From: Pedobacter deserti
GTDB lineage: Bacteria; Bacteroidota; Bacteroidia; Sphingobacteriales; Sphingobacteriaceae
NCBI RefSeq assembly: GCF_024436415.1
Contig: NZ_JAFMZQ010000001.1
Location: forward strand, 620,001-684,000
Direction of reading: 5' to 3'
Length of the DNA stretch: 64,000 nucleotides
Position 1 is the stretch's first letter; each line of letters begins with the position of its first letter. This document shows, piece by piece, positions 1 to 9,167 of the stretch. Under the pieces are notes generated by a model. The model was not told the origin of the DNA. It did no database searches and saw nothing but the letters and a program-made list of their open reading frames with translations. The translations under genes were made by a program, and so were the position numbers.

Positions 1-540
1 CGGTTCGTCCAACACATAGATATCCGGATCTTCGATAAGCAGCTTAGACAAAGCCAGCCTCTTTTTCTGTCCGCCCGAAAGCGTAGAAATCTTCTGCTGA
101 AGCTGCGTAATGCCCATACGGCTCAGGATCGTTTTGATCTCATGCTCGTATTCCCAGGCGTTATGCTCACTCAATTCTCCGTACAGGCGGTTCAGTTCAT
201 TTTCATCGGGATGCTCCTGTTCAATCAGTTCCTCATATTCCCGGATCAACTGTTGCTGTTTGTTTTCCTGGGAAAATATAAAATCACTGATCGAATAACC
301 GTCAGGGAAGGAGGGCTCCTGATCAAGGAATCCAATACGCACGCTTTTATTTTTAACGATCTTGCCCTCCAGGGGAAGAAAGCGTTCGGCAAGCAGTTTC
401 AGCAAAGTACTTTTACCGGCACCGTTTATTCCGACCAGCGCAACGCGCTGTCCGGTTTGAATGCCCAGGGTCAGATTCTTAAAAAGCCATTCCTCATGAT
501 AAGCATGGCCAAGGTTTTCAGCTGCAATTAGTGTACTCAA
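1..540 (-). CDS. ABC-F family ATP-binding protein, 3' end beyond window
   Basis: Translation-associated ABC-F ATPase of the Uup/YkpA type: cytosolic, with no membrane domain, its family acting on or near ribosomes. Only the first 180 codons are inside the window. Visible are a Walker A GINGAGKST (about residues 37-45), a long helical insert, a signature LSGGQKKR near residue 153 and a Walker B ending in VLDEP at the window edge. The start is TTG at 540: an in-frame stop lies 12 nt upstream and a good TACTTTTG promoter element is at 580-587, so no ATG start is possible. The second ATPase domain expected of ABC-F proteins would lie to the left. ybeY lies upstream in the same direction. Confidence 0.88.
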   Translation of the reverse strand, partial: MSTLIAAENLGHAYHEEWLFKNLTLGIQTGQRVALVGINGAGKSTLLKLLAERFLPLEGKIVKNKSVRIGFLDQEPSFPDGYSISDFIFSQENKQQQLIREYEELIEQEHPDENELNRLYGELSEHNAWEYEHEIKTILSRMGITQLQQKISTLSGGQKKRLALSKLLIEDPDIYVLDEP

Positions 541-579
541 AGTGTATGATTAACGTATGTAATAGTCAGAAAATTACTG

Positions 580-587
580 CAAAAGTA
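580..587 (-). promoter_or_regulatory. -7 element of the ABC-F gene
   Basis: TACTTTTG on the minus strand matches the Bacteroidota TAnnTTTG box and gives a leader of about 35 nt before the TTG start. I see no clear TTG -33 box at the usual 19-21 nt. Confidence 0.5.
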
Positions 588-604
588 CGGATTATAAATC
601 GCGC

Positions 605-1051
605 TTAACGCAGGAGGGTTAATATAGCCAGGTAATGATCCTCTCTGTCTGTCATCCTGGCTTTATCCGTCTTGCTTTTATCTTTATAGCCCAGCAGATG
701 CAAGGTGCCATGCACCATCACCCGGCAAAGCTCCTTTAAAAAAGGCTCTTTGTACGTCGATGCATTTTCCCTGATCCGGTCAACGCTAATAAAAATATCG
801 CCTTGAATCGTTTTCGGCTCCTCAGACGAATCAAAAGTCACCACATCGGTAAACGTGTCGTGCTGAAGAAAACGCTTGTTTATATCGAGTAAATAGGCGT
901 CGCTGCAAAATATGAAGTTCAATTCACTTAACATATAACCCTCTGCCTGTATCACATCAAGCAGCCAGGAACGGATAACGGTCTTATTTTTAAGCGTAAA
1001 ATTCAGGTCCTCCGAAAAAAAGAAAATAGCGGGCTTAGGCATTTTAATCAT
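605..1051 (-). CDS. ybeY: YbeY endoribonuclease (rRNA maturation)
   Basis: Metal-dependent single-strand endoribonuclease used in 16S rRNA 3' maturation and late ribosome quality control. The 148-residue length is normal. The signature HGTLHLLGYKD (residues 114-124) aligns with HGxLHLxGYDH: both early His ligands (H114, H118) are kept and the third ligand position is Asp124, a variant I recall from other Bacteroidota. Start choice is open: ATG at 1051 directly abuts the stop of the upstream DUF4175 gene, and a second ATG lies at 1042. It is probably co-transcribed with that gene. Confidence 0.92.
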   Translation of the reverse strand: MIKMPKPAIFFFSEDLNFTLKNKTVIRSWLLDVIQAEGYMLSELNFIFCSDAYLLDINKRFLQHDTFTDVVTFDSSEEPKTIQGDIFISVDRIRENASTYKEPFLKELCRVMVHGTLHLLGYKDKSKTDKARMTDREDHYLAILTLLR

Positions 1052-4000
1052 TTAAGGCCTCAAATTTAGCATTTTATAATACTCCGCTAAGCTGTTTTTA
1101 TAGTAGTGGTTCAATTCCGCCGGCATAATATCCAGCCATTGCGTCCCTGGTCGCCGCTCCTGTTCCATTTTCTCAAGCGTGCGGAGGTAGTGCGGGGGGA
1201 AATCCCTACCAGCCTTGCTCTGCCTGCTGCTGTCCTCTTCCTGTTCCTTTTCCGCCTTCTCCAGGTCCAGCATTTTCACCAGCAGATCACGCTGCCTGTT
1301 CATGGCTTCAAGCTCCAGGCGTTTATTCACCAGATCACTTTCCGTCTTCTTCATTTCTTCGATCAGCTTGTCCATATTGCCGCCGGCGCCTTTGGCCTTG
1401 CCCTCGTTGTTCAGCTTTTGCAAACCCTCCCTGATCATCTGCTGCTGCTGTGCCATCCGACCAAACTCCTCACTCATCTGTCCCTTAGGTACCGATCCCT
1501 TTCCGCCGCCTTTCTGCAACTGTTCCCGGGCCTTTTGCATGTTCTCGTTCAACTGCTGCTGCATTTGTCTGAGTTGCTGCATGCTGTTTTTCTGGCCGCG
1601 ACCGCTTTTAGCGTTGCTTTTCGACTGCTGCAACTGCTCCAGGGCCTCGTTCAGCATAAGCGTCAGATTGTTGATCGCCGTCATGGCTTGCTGCTGATGC
1701 CTGCCCGCGTTAAAAAGATTACGGTCCGAGAGATACTCCAGACTCTTGTCTACGTTCTGATTTACCTTATGCATCTCCTCATTCACGGCATGTTCAATCT
1801 GCGGAACCCGCTTACTCAGCGAAAAAAGACTGTCGCCCACCGTCTTCATGTAGTCCTTAAGCACGCGTTGCTTTTGCGCCGCGGCACGCAGTCTCGGATC
1901 CGAAACATTCATTTCCTTAAGGTCGAGCATCAATTTCTCCTGTTCAAATGAAGTCTTCAGCAGGTTTTCCAGAAGCTGCCTCAGGTCGCGTGCATTCACA
2001 GATTCCGCTTCCTTTTCCGACTTCGCCTTTTCTTCTTCCATCTGCTTCGCCATTTCGTTCATCTCTTCGGCCGCTTTGCGCTGATTTTCGGCTGCTTCGC
2101 TGCGCGCTTTGCGGTCAAGCTGTCTATTCGCTTCCTCCTGCTTTTTCTGTACCGACTCCATTTTCTCCTCGGGAGCATTAAAAGAATTGGGCCTTTCCAG
2201 CATCTCATTCTTTTTTTCCAGTTCGGCAAGGTCCTTTTTAACCTTGTCGACCGCCTCATTAAGCTGTTGTTGTTTTTTCTTCAACGCGGCAGGATCAGAT
2301 GCATTTTTACGCGTCTCTTCAGCAAGAGACTGCTGTTCCTTACCCAGTTCGCGAAGCTGGTCGATTGCCCCTTCCAGTTGCTGCTCAAATTCCAGCTGTT
2401 TATACAACTCGAGAATGCGGTCGAGTTCATTACGGAGTGATTTGTTGTCCATCTGCATGTCCGACAGATCGCGCCGGGTTTGATCCTTGCTGCGCTGGTC
2501 CATCATGTCCTGCAACTTTTGCAGCAGCGATTTCGTTTTATCATCAAGCACCTGGTTAAACAGCTCATCGATCTGCTTTTGCTTTTCAAGCATCTCCTCT
2601 TTAAGCGCCTGGTTTTCTATCTTCTGCAAGGTGTTTTGCTCATTCTCAAGCTTCATCTGTTCTATACTGCGTTCCAGTTCCTTCCGCTTGTTCAGCAAGG
2701 CCTCAATCTGTTTACGCTCTTCATAACCCAGCTGCTTCTTATCCAGGAGCTCGCCCGCAAGCTTCTTGCTTTCCTTTTCAAGTTCGCCCGCAAGCTTAAT
2801 GGCGCGTTCCATCTGTCCTTTCAAGGCCGAGCTGCCAGCTTCTATCCGGGCCGAAACCTCCGCCGCCGTAGGGTTCTCGAAAGTGCGTACATCCGTACGG
2901 GATTTCTTTCCGCCGTTCACGCCATCGTTATCCGTCACCTCAAAAAGATAAGACACCCGTTCCCCGGGCTTCAGCGCCAGATCATTGATGTTCCACAGCC
3001 AGGTGAAACTTTGTCCCGCCTGCCCCGGCTTCAAAGGCAGTCTTTTGCTGATCAGCCGCTTTTCGGCACCAGCGCCCCGTATTTCCGCTTTGAAGTGAAG
3101 AGCCGTTAAGCCATAATCGTCGCTTACGCTGCCCACAAAGTACATGGCCTTCTGCGTAATCGAATCCAGTGTGCCTGACACGCTGATCGCCGGATACTGG
3201 TCTTTCATCACCAGGATCTGGTTCGACAACGAATCACGTGAAACAGTAGCCCTGTTCTTTGGAAAGATCCGGTACCGCGTGGTCTCACTCAGCGTTGCGC
3301 TGTAGCTGAACCCATCTTCCTGCGGACGCAGGCGATAAACCTTATTGCCCAGCGAGAACTCCAGTTCTTCCGCATGCACGGTCTGCATGTTCCACGTAAC
3401 CTTAGTGCCCTCCGGCACCGTCAAGTCGCCAGCATTATTTATCCTTTCCGTCTTCCTGTTCAGATAGGCCGGGAAATGCAACGCTGCGCTAACCCCCGTA
3501 AGCGCCGCACGCGGCCTAACCTCAATCAGGTAGCCCGCAGAACTGAAACCACCCGCTGAAAAGAAAATCTGTTTGCTCTGCTGAATGTTCGGAAAGACGT
3601 GCGTAAAAGTCGTCTTGTCCGCCTTTATCAGTTTATACGTGTTTTTGCCATCTACGATATACACATCCTGGGGCAGCGTCTCGCCGGTCAGCCTTAGCGT
3701 TATCGTCACATCGTCGCCCTGGGTGTATTGGAGCGACCTGTTCATCACCACGAAATTAAACGGGGCTTTAGGCAGGATTTCACGGTTATACTGTATGAAG
3801 CCCGAGGTACCCTCTTTCAGTATGGCTGGAGAAACAGCGCCAATGAGTACGATCACGGCCAGTGGCAGCAGACAATATTTCAAATATTTCCTGTTGTCTT
3901 TAAACCGGATCGCACTGGAGAACGGCACCGGACGAAGTTCCATGATCTTCTGGTCGATACCCGCCAGAATTAAGGCATTCTGTGCCGGATTGGCATCTGC

Positions 4001-4354
4001 AAGCGCTTTCAACTGAAGCGTATTCAGTAACTTATCCCGCACATGAAAGAAATGATCGCCAATAAGCACGGCGGCTTCCTCCATACTCAGGTTGTCGCCC
4101 AACCTGAAATAATGAAGCGCAGGTTTGCCGATCCAGAACGCGATGGCTGTAAGGGAAACGCCCAGATAAGCAAAGAACAATACCGTTTTGACCAGAACCG
4201 TCGGATATGTAAAATAGATGAAGAGGAACAGGCATAAATACCCGCTCAGCATGAGTGCCGCGGTATAAATGCTTCCGCGCAACAGTTTATTCAGGTAAAA
4301 CTTTTGAATAAACTCATTGATTTTAGATACCAGAAGATCGTAATTGCTCTTCAT
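1052..4354 (-). CDS. DUF4175 family large membrane-anchored coiled-coil protein
   Basis: 1100 residues. Three hydrophobic segments lie near the N-terminus (about residues 25-45, 50-70 and 155-178). A beta-rich, probably extracytoplasmic region follows to about residue 500, and then several hundred residues very rich in Gln, Glu and Lys with heptad character, predicting long coiled coils, before a short conserved C-terminus. This matches the Bacteroidota DUF4175 family, whose function is unknown to me; the layout suggests an envelope scaffold. It is transcribed away from the GDPD gene and directly into ybeY without a gap. Low-complexity coding makes many spurious long frames on the opposite strand. 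Confidence 0.8.
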   Translation of the reverse strand: MKSNYDLLVSKINEFIQKFYLNKLLRGSIYTAALMLSGYLCLFLFIYFTYPTVLVKTVLFFAYLGVSLTAIAFWIGKPALHYFRLGDNLSMEEAAVLIGDHFFHVRDKLLNTLQLKALADANPAQNALILAGIDQKIMELRPVPFSSAIRFKDNRKYLKYCLLPLAVIVLIGAVSPAILKEGTSGFIQYNREILPKAPFNFVVMNRSLQYTQGDDVTITLRLTGETLPQDVYIVDGKNTYKLIKADKTTFTHVFPNIQQSKQIFFSAGGFSSAGYLIEVRPRAALTGVSAALHFPAYLNRKTERINNAGDLTVPEGTKVTWNMQTVHAEELEFSLGNKVYRLRPQEDGFSYSATLSETTRYRIFPKNRATVSRDSLSNQILVMKDQYPAISVSGTLDSITQKAMYFVGSVSDDYGLTALHFKAEIRGAGAEKRLISKRLPLKPGQAGQSFTWLWNINDLALKPGERVSYLFEVTDNDGVNGGKKSRTDVRTFENPTAAEVSARIEAGSSALKGQMERAIKLAGELEKESKKLAGELLDKKQLGYEERKQIEALLNKRKELERSIEQMKLENEQNTLQKIENQALKEEMLEKQKQIDELFNQVLDDKTKSLLQKLQDMMDQRSKDQTRRDLSDMQMDNKSLRNELDRILELYKQLEFEQQLEGAIDQLRELGKEQQSLAEETRKNASDPAALKKKQQQLNEAVDKVKKDLAELEKKNEMLERPNSFNAPEEKMESVQKKQEEANRQLDRKARSEAAENQRKAAEEMNEMAKQMEEEKAKSEKEAESVNARDLRQLLENLLKTSFEQEKLMLDLKEMNVSDPRLRAAAQKQRVLKDYMKTVGDSLFSLSKRVPQIEHAVNEEMHKVNQNVDKSLEYLSDRNLFNAGRHQQQAMTAINNLTLMLNEALEQLQQSKSNAKSGRGQKNSMQQLRQMQQQLNENMQKAREQLQKGGGKGSVPKGQMSEEFGRMAQQQQMIREGLQKLNNEGKAKGAGGNMDKLIEEMKKTESDLVNKRLELEAMNRQRDLLVKMLDLEKAEKEQEEDSSRQSKAGRDFPPHYLRTLEKMEQERRPGTQWLDIMPAELNHYYKNSLAEYYKMLNLRP

Positions 4355-4421
4355 TAAGTTTGCACAATGTAAATAAAGATAAAAATAAACAGATCAAAAC
4401 ATTCGCTTAATAATAAACGGA

Positions 4422-4429
4422 TAATTTTG
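4422..4429 (+). promoter_or_regulatory. -7 element of the GDPD gene
   Basis: TAATTTTG fits TAnnTTTG and ends 15 nt before the ATG at 4445. It overlaps the in-frame TTG at 4427, which argues that the ATG, not that TTG, is the start. Confidence 0.6.
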
Positions 4430-4444
4430 ATTAAATTATCACAT

Positions 4445-5254
4445 ATGAAAGCAACCATTATAGCCGTTACACTTGCAGCGCTCAGCATGCAGATCAATCC
4501 AGGTACGCCAGCAGGCCGGTCATCGGGCAAGGGATCCTGGAATAAGAACCCCGTCATCGCCCATCGCGGCGCATGGAAACAGAAAAACCTCCCTCAAAAT
4601 TCCATCGCCTCCCTGCAGGAAGCCGTCAGGCTCGGTTGCCACGGGGCCGAATTCGATGTGCATATGACGTCCGACAGTGTACTGGTGGTAAACCATGATG
4701 ATGTTTTCTACGGACTGTCCATCCCTCGTTCCACGTATAAAGACCTGCTTACCAAAAAGCATCCGAATGGCGAGAACATCCCCACGCTGGAAGAGTACCT
4801 TAAAGCAGGGAAAAAACAGAAGAAAACCAAGCTCATCCTGGAGCTTAAACCATCCAATATCAGCACAGAGCGCGATCTGCGCATGACGGATAAAGCTGTG
4901 GCCATGGTAGGCAAATTAAAAGCTACAGCCTGGGTCGACTATATCAGTTTCAGTTATGACATCCTTAAGCATATTCGTCAGATACAGCCAAAAGCCAATG
5001 TAGCTTACCTGAAAGGTGATGTTTCCCTGGAGCAGCTCAAGGCCGATGGTTTTTACGGTGCCGACTACCACATGAATGTGTATAAGAAAGGGGAGTGGTT
5101 TGCCAAAGCCAAAGAACTGGGGCTAACCATCAACTCATGGACCGTCAACGAAGAGGCCGACATGAACTGGCTGCTCGATAATAAGGTTGAGTTCATCACT
5201 ACCGATCAGCCGGAGCGCTTGCTCAATATTCTTGCGTCAAGAGATAGGAAATAA
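4445..5254 (+). CDS. Glycerophosphodiester phosphodiesterase, exported
   Basis: Hydrolyses glycerophosphodiesters to glycerol-3-phosphate and an alcohol. 269 residues. A short hydrophobic N-terminus (MKATIIAVTLAALS) looks like a signal peptide, so a periplasmic enzyme is likely. GDPD signatures are present: IAHRGAW near residue 40 (catalytic His-Arg), AEFDVHMT (metal-binding Glu/Asp), VVNHDD (second catalytic His), and a C-terminal NSWTVNEEADMNWLL followed by TTDQPE typical of the TIM-barrel end. The ATG at 4445 is preferred over the upstream in-frame TTG. It is divergent from the DUF4175 gene and probably monocistronic, since the next gene is convergent. Confidence 0.9.
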   Translation: MKATIIAVTLAALSMQINPGTPAGRSSGKGSWNKNPVIAHRGAWKQKNLPQNSIASLQEAVRLGCHGAEFDVHMTSDSVLVVNHDDVFYGLSIPRSTYKDLLTKKHPNGENIPTLEEYLKAGKKQKKTKLILELKPSNISTERDLRMTDKAVAMVGKLKATAWVDYISFSYDILKHIRQIQPKANVAYLKGDVSLEQLKADGFYGADYHMNVYKKGEWFAKAKELGLTINSWTVNEEADMNWLLDNKVEFITTDQPERLLNILASRDRK

Positions 5255-5274
5255 TCCGCCCCCTAAAACAAAAA

Positions 5275-5299
5275 AGCATCGCAGTAACACTGCGATGCT
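5275..5299 (-). terminator. Terminator of the cold-shock gene
   Basis: Perfect 10-bp stem AGCATCGCAG / CTGCGATGCT with a 5-nt loop. On the minus strand it is followed by a T-rich tract (TTTTTTG), so it ends the cold-shock transcript; it may also serve the convergent GDPD gene. Confidence 0.8.
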
Positions 5300-5322
5300 G
5301 TACAATTTATGTCTTGAATAAT

Positions 5323-5514
5323 CTAGATTACTTTAACATTAACCGCGTTCAAGCCTTTTTTACCGCTCTCTACTTCGTATTCAACTTTGTCGTTTTCACG
5401 AATTTCGTCGATAAGGCCTGTTGAATGTACAAAGATATCGCTATCGCCATTTGATGGGATAATAAAACCGAAACCTTTAGTTACATTAAAAAATTTTACT
5501 GTTCCTTCTTGCAT
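5323..5514 (-). CDS. Cold-shock domain protein (CspA family)
   Basis: 63-residue single-domain OB-fold nucleic-acid chaperone beginning MQEGTVKFFN. Both RNA-binding motifs are present: RNP1 KGFGFI and RNP2 DIFVHST. An upstream in-frame extension exists but would run through the promoter and into the preceding gene's end, so the ATG at 5514 is chosen. It is followed closely by a strong terminator and has its own likely promoter. The single-gene unit with a leader of roughly 20-25 nt is shorter than the long thermosensing leader of enterobacterial cspA. Confidence 0.95.
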   Translation of the reverse strand: MQEGTVKFFNVTKGFGFIIPSNGDSDIFVHSTGLIDEIRENDKVEYEVESGKKGLNAVNVKVI

Positions 5515-5538
5515 TGTATTGTTTTTATAATTAAGTCT

Positions 5539-5570
5539 GCAATGTACATAATATTTTTTTAAAAATGCAA
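5539..5570 (-). promoter_or_regulatory. Candidate promoter of the cold-shock gene
   Basis: On the minus strand, TTG (5570-5568), a 21-nt A/T-rich spacer, then TACATTGC (5546-5539), close to TAnnTTTG. It starts just past the stop of the upstream lipoprotein gene. Confidence 0.45.
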
Positions 5571-5575
5571 GCCCC

Positions 5576-6529
5576 TCATTTTTTGGTGGTTTTGCCCACG
5601 GCCACAATCTTCACCTCGCTCGGGTGAGGGATGCCCAGCGAAGTTCCCGGGCTTATTTTCAGCAGGTTATAAAAGTACACATCGATGATTGCCTGTATGG
5701 TTTTTCGCCTGCTGGCCATCTGTTCCGGGATCACATTGTCAATTTTCCCGAGGTGGATTTTTCCGTTCTCATCCACCACTACGGAAAACTCATAACCGAA
5801 GTCTTTGTACGCTTTGGAGATTTCAATCCGGTACCTCGGAAACATATAATCGTAGGCCGTTAAACCCATCACCGGATCGGTATTGTCTTTCTTTTCCACC
5901 TTGATCATATCGCTTACAGGCGTAAAAGCGACCGGACTCCTTGCCGCAAAGGCACTGTCGGCATTGCCGGGATTTCTCTGCGCTTTGGCTGTAAGCTCAC
6001 GAATATAAGCCGAGTCTTTCGGAAGAGGCTTTCTTAGCTCTTCCAGCGTTGTCTTCAGCTTCTTGGTGATATATGCATCCGTATAGAAGGTCATGTGCAC
6101 GTCCGACTCAATGCCCTTGGAGATTTCCTTGCGCTTCAGGTGAAGGCGCTGAAACACCAGGCTGTCTTTAGACACATGCATGATCCTGAAATAGTTTTTC
6201 GCAAAATTATAGACCTGTCCGTGATCGTAGGTGATGTAAAAGGGGAACATCTTGTCTTCATCCGGACTGTACACTTCCACGGTATCATTGGATCGGAAGC
6301 GGATCTCCCAGGACGGTTCCTGCTGAAAGCCTGACTCGTTGAATATCAAACCCGAAGCAAACTTACGCTTAGCCTCGTAGAAAGTAATGTCCTTAATCGT
6401 ATTGAAATCGTATCGCCCGTCGGGCATTGTGGTATTGCCGGGATCATTTTTATCGCCCTCCCGGTTGCCGCATCCTGATAACACCAGGAAGGACCCCGAA
6501 AGCAGGGCAAGGAAAAGTCTGTTAATCAT
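5576..6529 (-). CDS. Hypothetical lipoprotein, 317 aa
   Basis: Not assigned to a family. The N-terminus MINRLFLALLSGSFLVLSGC is a lipoprotein signal with the lipidated Cys at residue 20. The mature part has no recognisable catalytic motif. The C-terminal third (GYEFSVVVDENGKIHLGKIDNV, then RRKTIQAIIDVYFYNL, written here in pieces) looks like an alpha/beta module, vaguely TonB-C-like in its 'VVDENGKI' strand, but I would not call it so. It sits between the retropepsin-PDZ gene and the cold-shock gene, all on the minus strand, with 51 nt to the former; co-transcription is possible. Confidence 0.6.
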   Translation of the reverse strand: MINRLFLALLSGSFLVLSGCGNREGDKNDPGNTTMPDGRYDFNTIKDITFYEAKRKFASGLIFNESGFQQEPSWEIRFRSNDTVEVYSPDEDKMFPFYITYDHGQVYNFAKNYFRIMHVSKDSLVFQRLHLKRKEISKGIESDVHMTFYTDAYITKKLKTTLEELRKPLPKDSAYIRELTAKAQRNPGNADSAFAARSPVAFTPVSDMIKVEKKDNTDPVMGLTAYDYMFPRYRIEISKAYKDFGYEFSVVVDENGKIHLGKIDNVIPEQMASRRKTIQAIIDVYFYNLLKISPGTSLGIPHPSEVKIVAVGKTTKK

Positions 6530-6580
6530 CTTAAGTCGCGCAGAATATGTAAGTACACATAAAACGCTAAAATTAGAGAT

Positions 6581-7810
6581 TTATATTCTTTTCTTCAACT
6601 TTATCCGCTTCACCAGCAGTTCACCGCCACGGTTTACAGAAAAATAGAGTATGGTACCGTCGCCCGACCGCAGCAGCATGTTGAGCGCACTCAGGTTCAG
6701 GGATTTTGAGCGGTTAAAGTTTACCGTGATCAGTTCATCGCCGGGCTTTAGTTCTGCCTCCTCTGCAGGCGATCCGGGTTCTATGCGGCCGATAAAGAAG
6801 CGGGAGCCTGAAGCGTCGGCAAACAGTTCCATGCCCGACATATCGTGCTCAAAGGGCTTGCGGTAGGTACTATTGGGCCGTAAATACATGGCATTGCCGG
6901 CATAGTCTATCACCATGTTAAACCTGCTCAGGATATCGGCACCCAGGTTGCCATGACGGGTTTCCAGGAAACGAAGTCCCGCCTGGCGGTCATATTCAGG
7001 AAAGGAAGTCAGCACCCCGGTAAACACAAATCCACCCATCCTCATCTCTGGCATCCGCGCGATACGCCCGCTTATTGGTCCGCCCAAACCCACACCCAGA
7101 TTGGCGGCGATCGACTGGTCCGGTACAGGGAAGGGGAGGTTGTCCAGACTTTCCAGTGATAGCGCGTGACTGGCGCCATTGTCGAGCACAACCCTGGCGG
7201 CAATCTTGCCCCGGCCCGGCACCATCAGTTCAACCACAGTATGCGGTTTATTGCCAATCAGTTCAATGTCAATCTTTTCGCCCCTGCGCTGCGGCGTATC
7301 CTTGCCAGAGCCGAAGCGCAGTTTACGCGCAGAATAATTCACATCGACCACAAAGCTGCTGAAGAAATCGTACCCCAGGAGTCCGGAAATCTTCATGCCT
7401 ACGTAGGCCGATAGCCCGAAAGCGTCATCTTCCAGTATTGCTGCAGGGATGCTGGAGGCCACAGCCCTGCCCAGCCGGACCTTCATGTGGTCGCAGGCCA
7501 GTGCGTTGAGCACAACATTTCCACCCATACCCGCAATGGTAATGGGGCGCAGTTTATGCTGGTCGACCATACTCGCAATAGCCGAATCGGTAACGATCAT
7601 AGGCCCGACCCCAGTGTCCAGGATGAAATTATACGGGCCTTTGTCGTTCACATACATCTTCACGATCACCAGGTTGCGCACATGGTCGAACGCCACACGC
7701 TGCTGTTTGCGCTTGCCGTCCAGCCGGAAGGTCTGCGACATGACAGGCCATGCCTGCAGCAGCAGTATGGCCAGCAACAGCAATTTGGGGGTCAACCAGC
7801 GTTTCATCAA
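6581..7810 (-). CDS. Retropepsin-like aspartyl protease with PDZ domain, exported
   Basis: 409 residues with a signal peptide (MMKRWLTPKLLLLAILLLQA...). Two pepsin-like half-sites are visible: FILDTGVG (Asp65) and VVLDNGAS (Asp210). The second has Asn where DTG or DSG is usual, but the catalytic Asp remains. A PDZ domain (about residues 330-405) carries the loop IGRIEPGSPAEEAELKPGDEL. The architecture is typical of Bacteroidota periplasmic 'aspartyl protease family / PDZ' proteins of unknown substrate. It is divergent from the PBP4 gene with only 28 nt between the two starts, so the promoters must overlap the coding ends or each other. Confidence 0.85.
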   Translation of the reverse strand: MMKRWLTPKLLLLAILLLQAWPVMSQTFRLDGKRKQQRVAFDHVRNLVIVKMYVNDKGPYNFILDTGVGPMIVTDSAIASMVDQHKLRPITIAGMGGNVVLNALACDHMKVRLGRAVASSIPAAILEDDAFGLSAYVGMKISGLLGYDFFSSFVVDVNYSARKLRFGSGKDTPQRRGEKIDIELIGNKPHTVVELMVPGRGKIAARVVLDNGASHALSLESLDNLPFPVPDQSIAANLGVGLGGPISGRIARMPEMRMGGFVFTGVLTSFPEYDRQAGLRFLETRHGNLGADILSRFNMVIDYAGNAMYLRPNSTYRKPFEHDMSGMELFADASGSRFFIGRIEPGSPAEEAELKPGDELITVNFNRSKSLNLSALNMLLRSGDGTILYFSVNRGGELLVKRIKLKKRI

Positions 7811-7811
7811 A

Positions 7812-7828
7812 CTAATTTAATAAATTAG
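7812..7828. repeat. AT-rich palindrome between divergent genes
   Basis: CTAATTTA-A-TAAATTAG: perfect 8-bp arms around one central base, filling most of the 28-nt gap between the retropepsin-PDZ and PBP4 starts. It could be an operator shared by both genes; AT-rich palindromes also arise by chance. Confidence 0.35.
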
Positions 7829-7838
7829 CCTGTACAGC

Positions 7839-9167
7839 ATGTTTAAAATTAAGCTAAAGTACCGGTACCGCATTTCCGCAGCAGCCTTCGCCTTACTGGC
7901 GATGCCCGGCTGTTCTGTGCAGAACCGCGGACAAAAGGAGATCAGCCGCAGACTGGAGCGCTTTGAAGAGCTTACCGGTCACCACGCCGGCTTTGCCCTG
8001 TACGACAGCGGTAAGCAGAAGATGGTTGCGGCACATCAGGCCGATAAATACTTTACGCCGGCCTCTAACATGAAACTGCTGACCATGTATGCCGCACTCA
8101 AGCTGCTGCCCGATTCCCTGCCGGCGCTCCGCTACCAGGAACGCGGCGATTCGCTGATTTTCTGGGGTACTGGCGACCCCTCTTTTTTGCATAACAGGTT
8201 GGAGGGCACCAAGGCGGCCAGTTTCCTGGTAAATAGTGGCCGGCAACTGTTCTTTGTCCCAGGCCGGTATACCGGCGCCTTTTATGGCCGCGGCTGGCAA
8301 TGGGACGATTATAATGACGATTACCAGGCGGAGATCAATGAATTTCCGGTGATGGGCAATGTGCTGAGCATAAGCGAACGCGAGGGAAAACTCCAAACTT
8401 TGCCGCGACTGTTCCAAGCCTATCTTGCCGCCGATTCTTCCGACCGCGATACATCCTTCCATATCACCAGGGCATTTACACAGAACAGCTTTACTTACCC
8501 GCCCCTCAGCATTCCGCCGAACTACACGCAGCAACTGCCCTATAAGCTTAGTCATACGCTTACACTTGCCCTCCTTAGCGATACACTGAAAAAGCGGGTA
8601 GCCACCCTAAGCCGTACACTTCCGTCAGATGCCAAAACCCTTTATAGTACACCCACCAAACTGGCCATTAAGGAAATGATGCTGCCGTCCGACAACTTCA
8701 TTGCCGAGCAGTTGCTGCTGGTGTGTGCGGATCGATTGGGTGATACTTTATCCGGCGAAAAAACCATCAAAACCGTGCTTTCAAGGTATTTGTCGGACTT
8801 GCCCGATAAGCCGGTGTGGGTAGATGGATCGGGACTAACGCGGTACAACCTCATCACACCTCGCTCGCTTATCGAGGTGCTCAAACGCATACGTTTGGAA
8901 TTTAAAGAAGATAAGGCCCTTTACGACCTGCTTCCCGCCGGGGGCAACCGCGGTACATTGAAAGCCGCCTATCCGGCTACCGATAAGCCCTTTGTATTTG
9001 GCAAAACAGGAAGCTTCTCGAACAACTATAACCAGGCGGGCTATATCGTCACAAAAAAAGGCAATACCTACCTGTTTGCCTTTATGAACAACAATTTCGT
9101 GAAGCCTACCGCCCAGATCAGGGCCGCCGTAGCCGATGTCGTGACCTACGTATACGAAAACATGTAA
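7839..9167 (+). CDS. dacB: D-alanyl-D-alanine carboxypeptidase/endopeptidase (PBP4, family S13)
   Basis: Periplasmic low-molecular-mass penicillin-binding protein that trims or cleaves D-Ala peptide crosslinks. 442 residues. The N-terminus has a lipobox-like AMPGC (Cys25), so it may be a lipoprotein rather than soluble. Active-site motifs in order: SNMK (SxxK, Ser76-Lys79), SDN (SxN) in PSDNFIAEQ, and KTGS in FGKTGSFSNN. The spacing between SxxK and SxN, with a large inserted domain, is characteristic of S13. It is convergent with alanine dehydrogenase, whose stop lies immediately next to this stop. Confidence 0.92.
   Translation: MFKIKLKYRYRISAAAFALLAMPGCSVQNRGQKEISRRLERFEELTGHHAGFALYDSGKQKMVAAHQADKYFTPASNMKLLTMYAALKLLPDSLPALRYQERGDSLIFWGTGDPSFLHNRLEGTKAASFLVNSGRQLFFVPGRYTGAFYGRGWQWDDYNDDYQAEINEFPVMGNVLSISEREGKLQTLPRLFQAYLAADSSDRDTSFHITRAFTQNSFTYPPLSIPPNYTQQLPYKLSHTLTLALLSDTLKKRVATLSRTLPSDAKTLYSTPTKLAIKEMMLPSDNFIAEQLLLVCADRLGDTLSGEKTIKTVLSRYLSDLPDKPVWVDGSGLTRYNLITPRSLIEVLKRIRLEFKEDKALYDLLPAGGNRGTLKAAYPATDKPFVFGKTGSFSNNYNQAGYIVTKKGNTYLFAFMNNNFVKPTAQIRAAVADVVTYVYENM

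Noticed and set aside
1106-3109. Several long open frames on the plus strand opposite the DUF4175 gene
   Set aside because: They are mirror images of the Gln/Glu/Lys-rich coiled-coil coding and give Leu/Ser/Phe-rich strings with no family resemblance.
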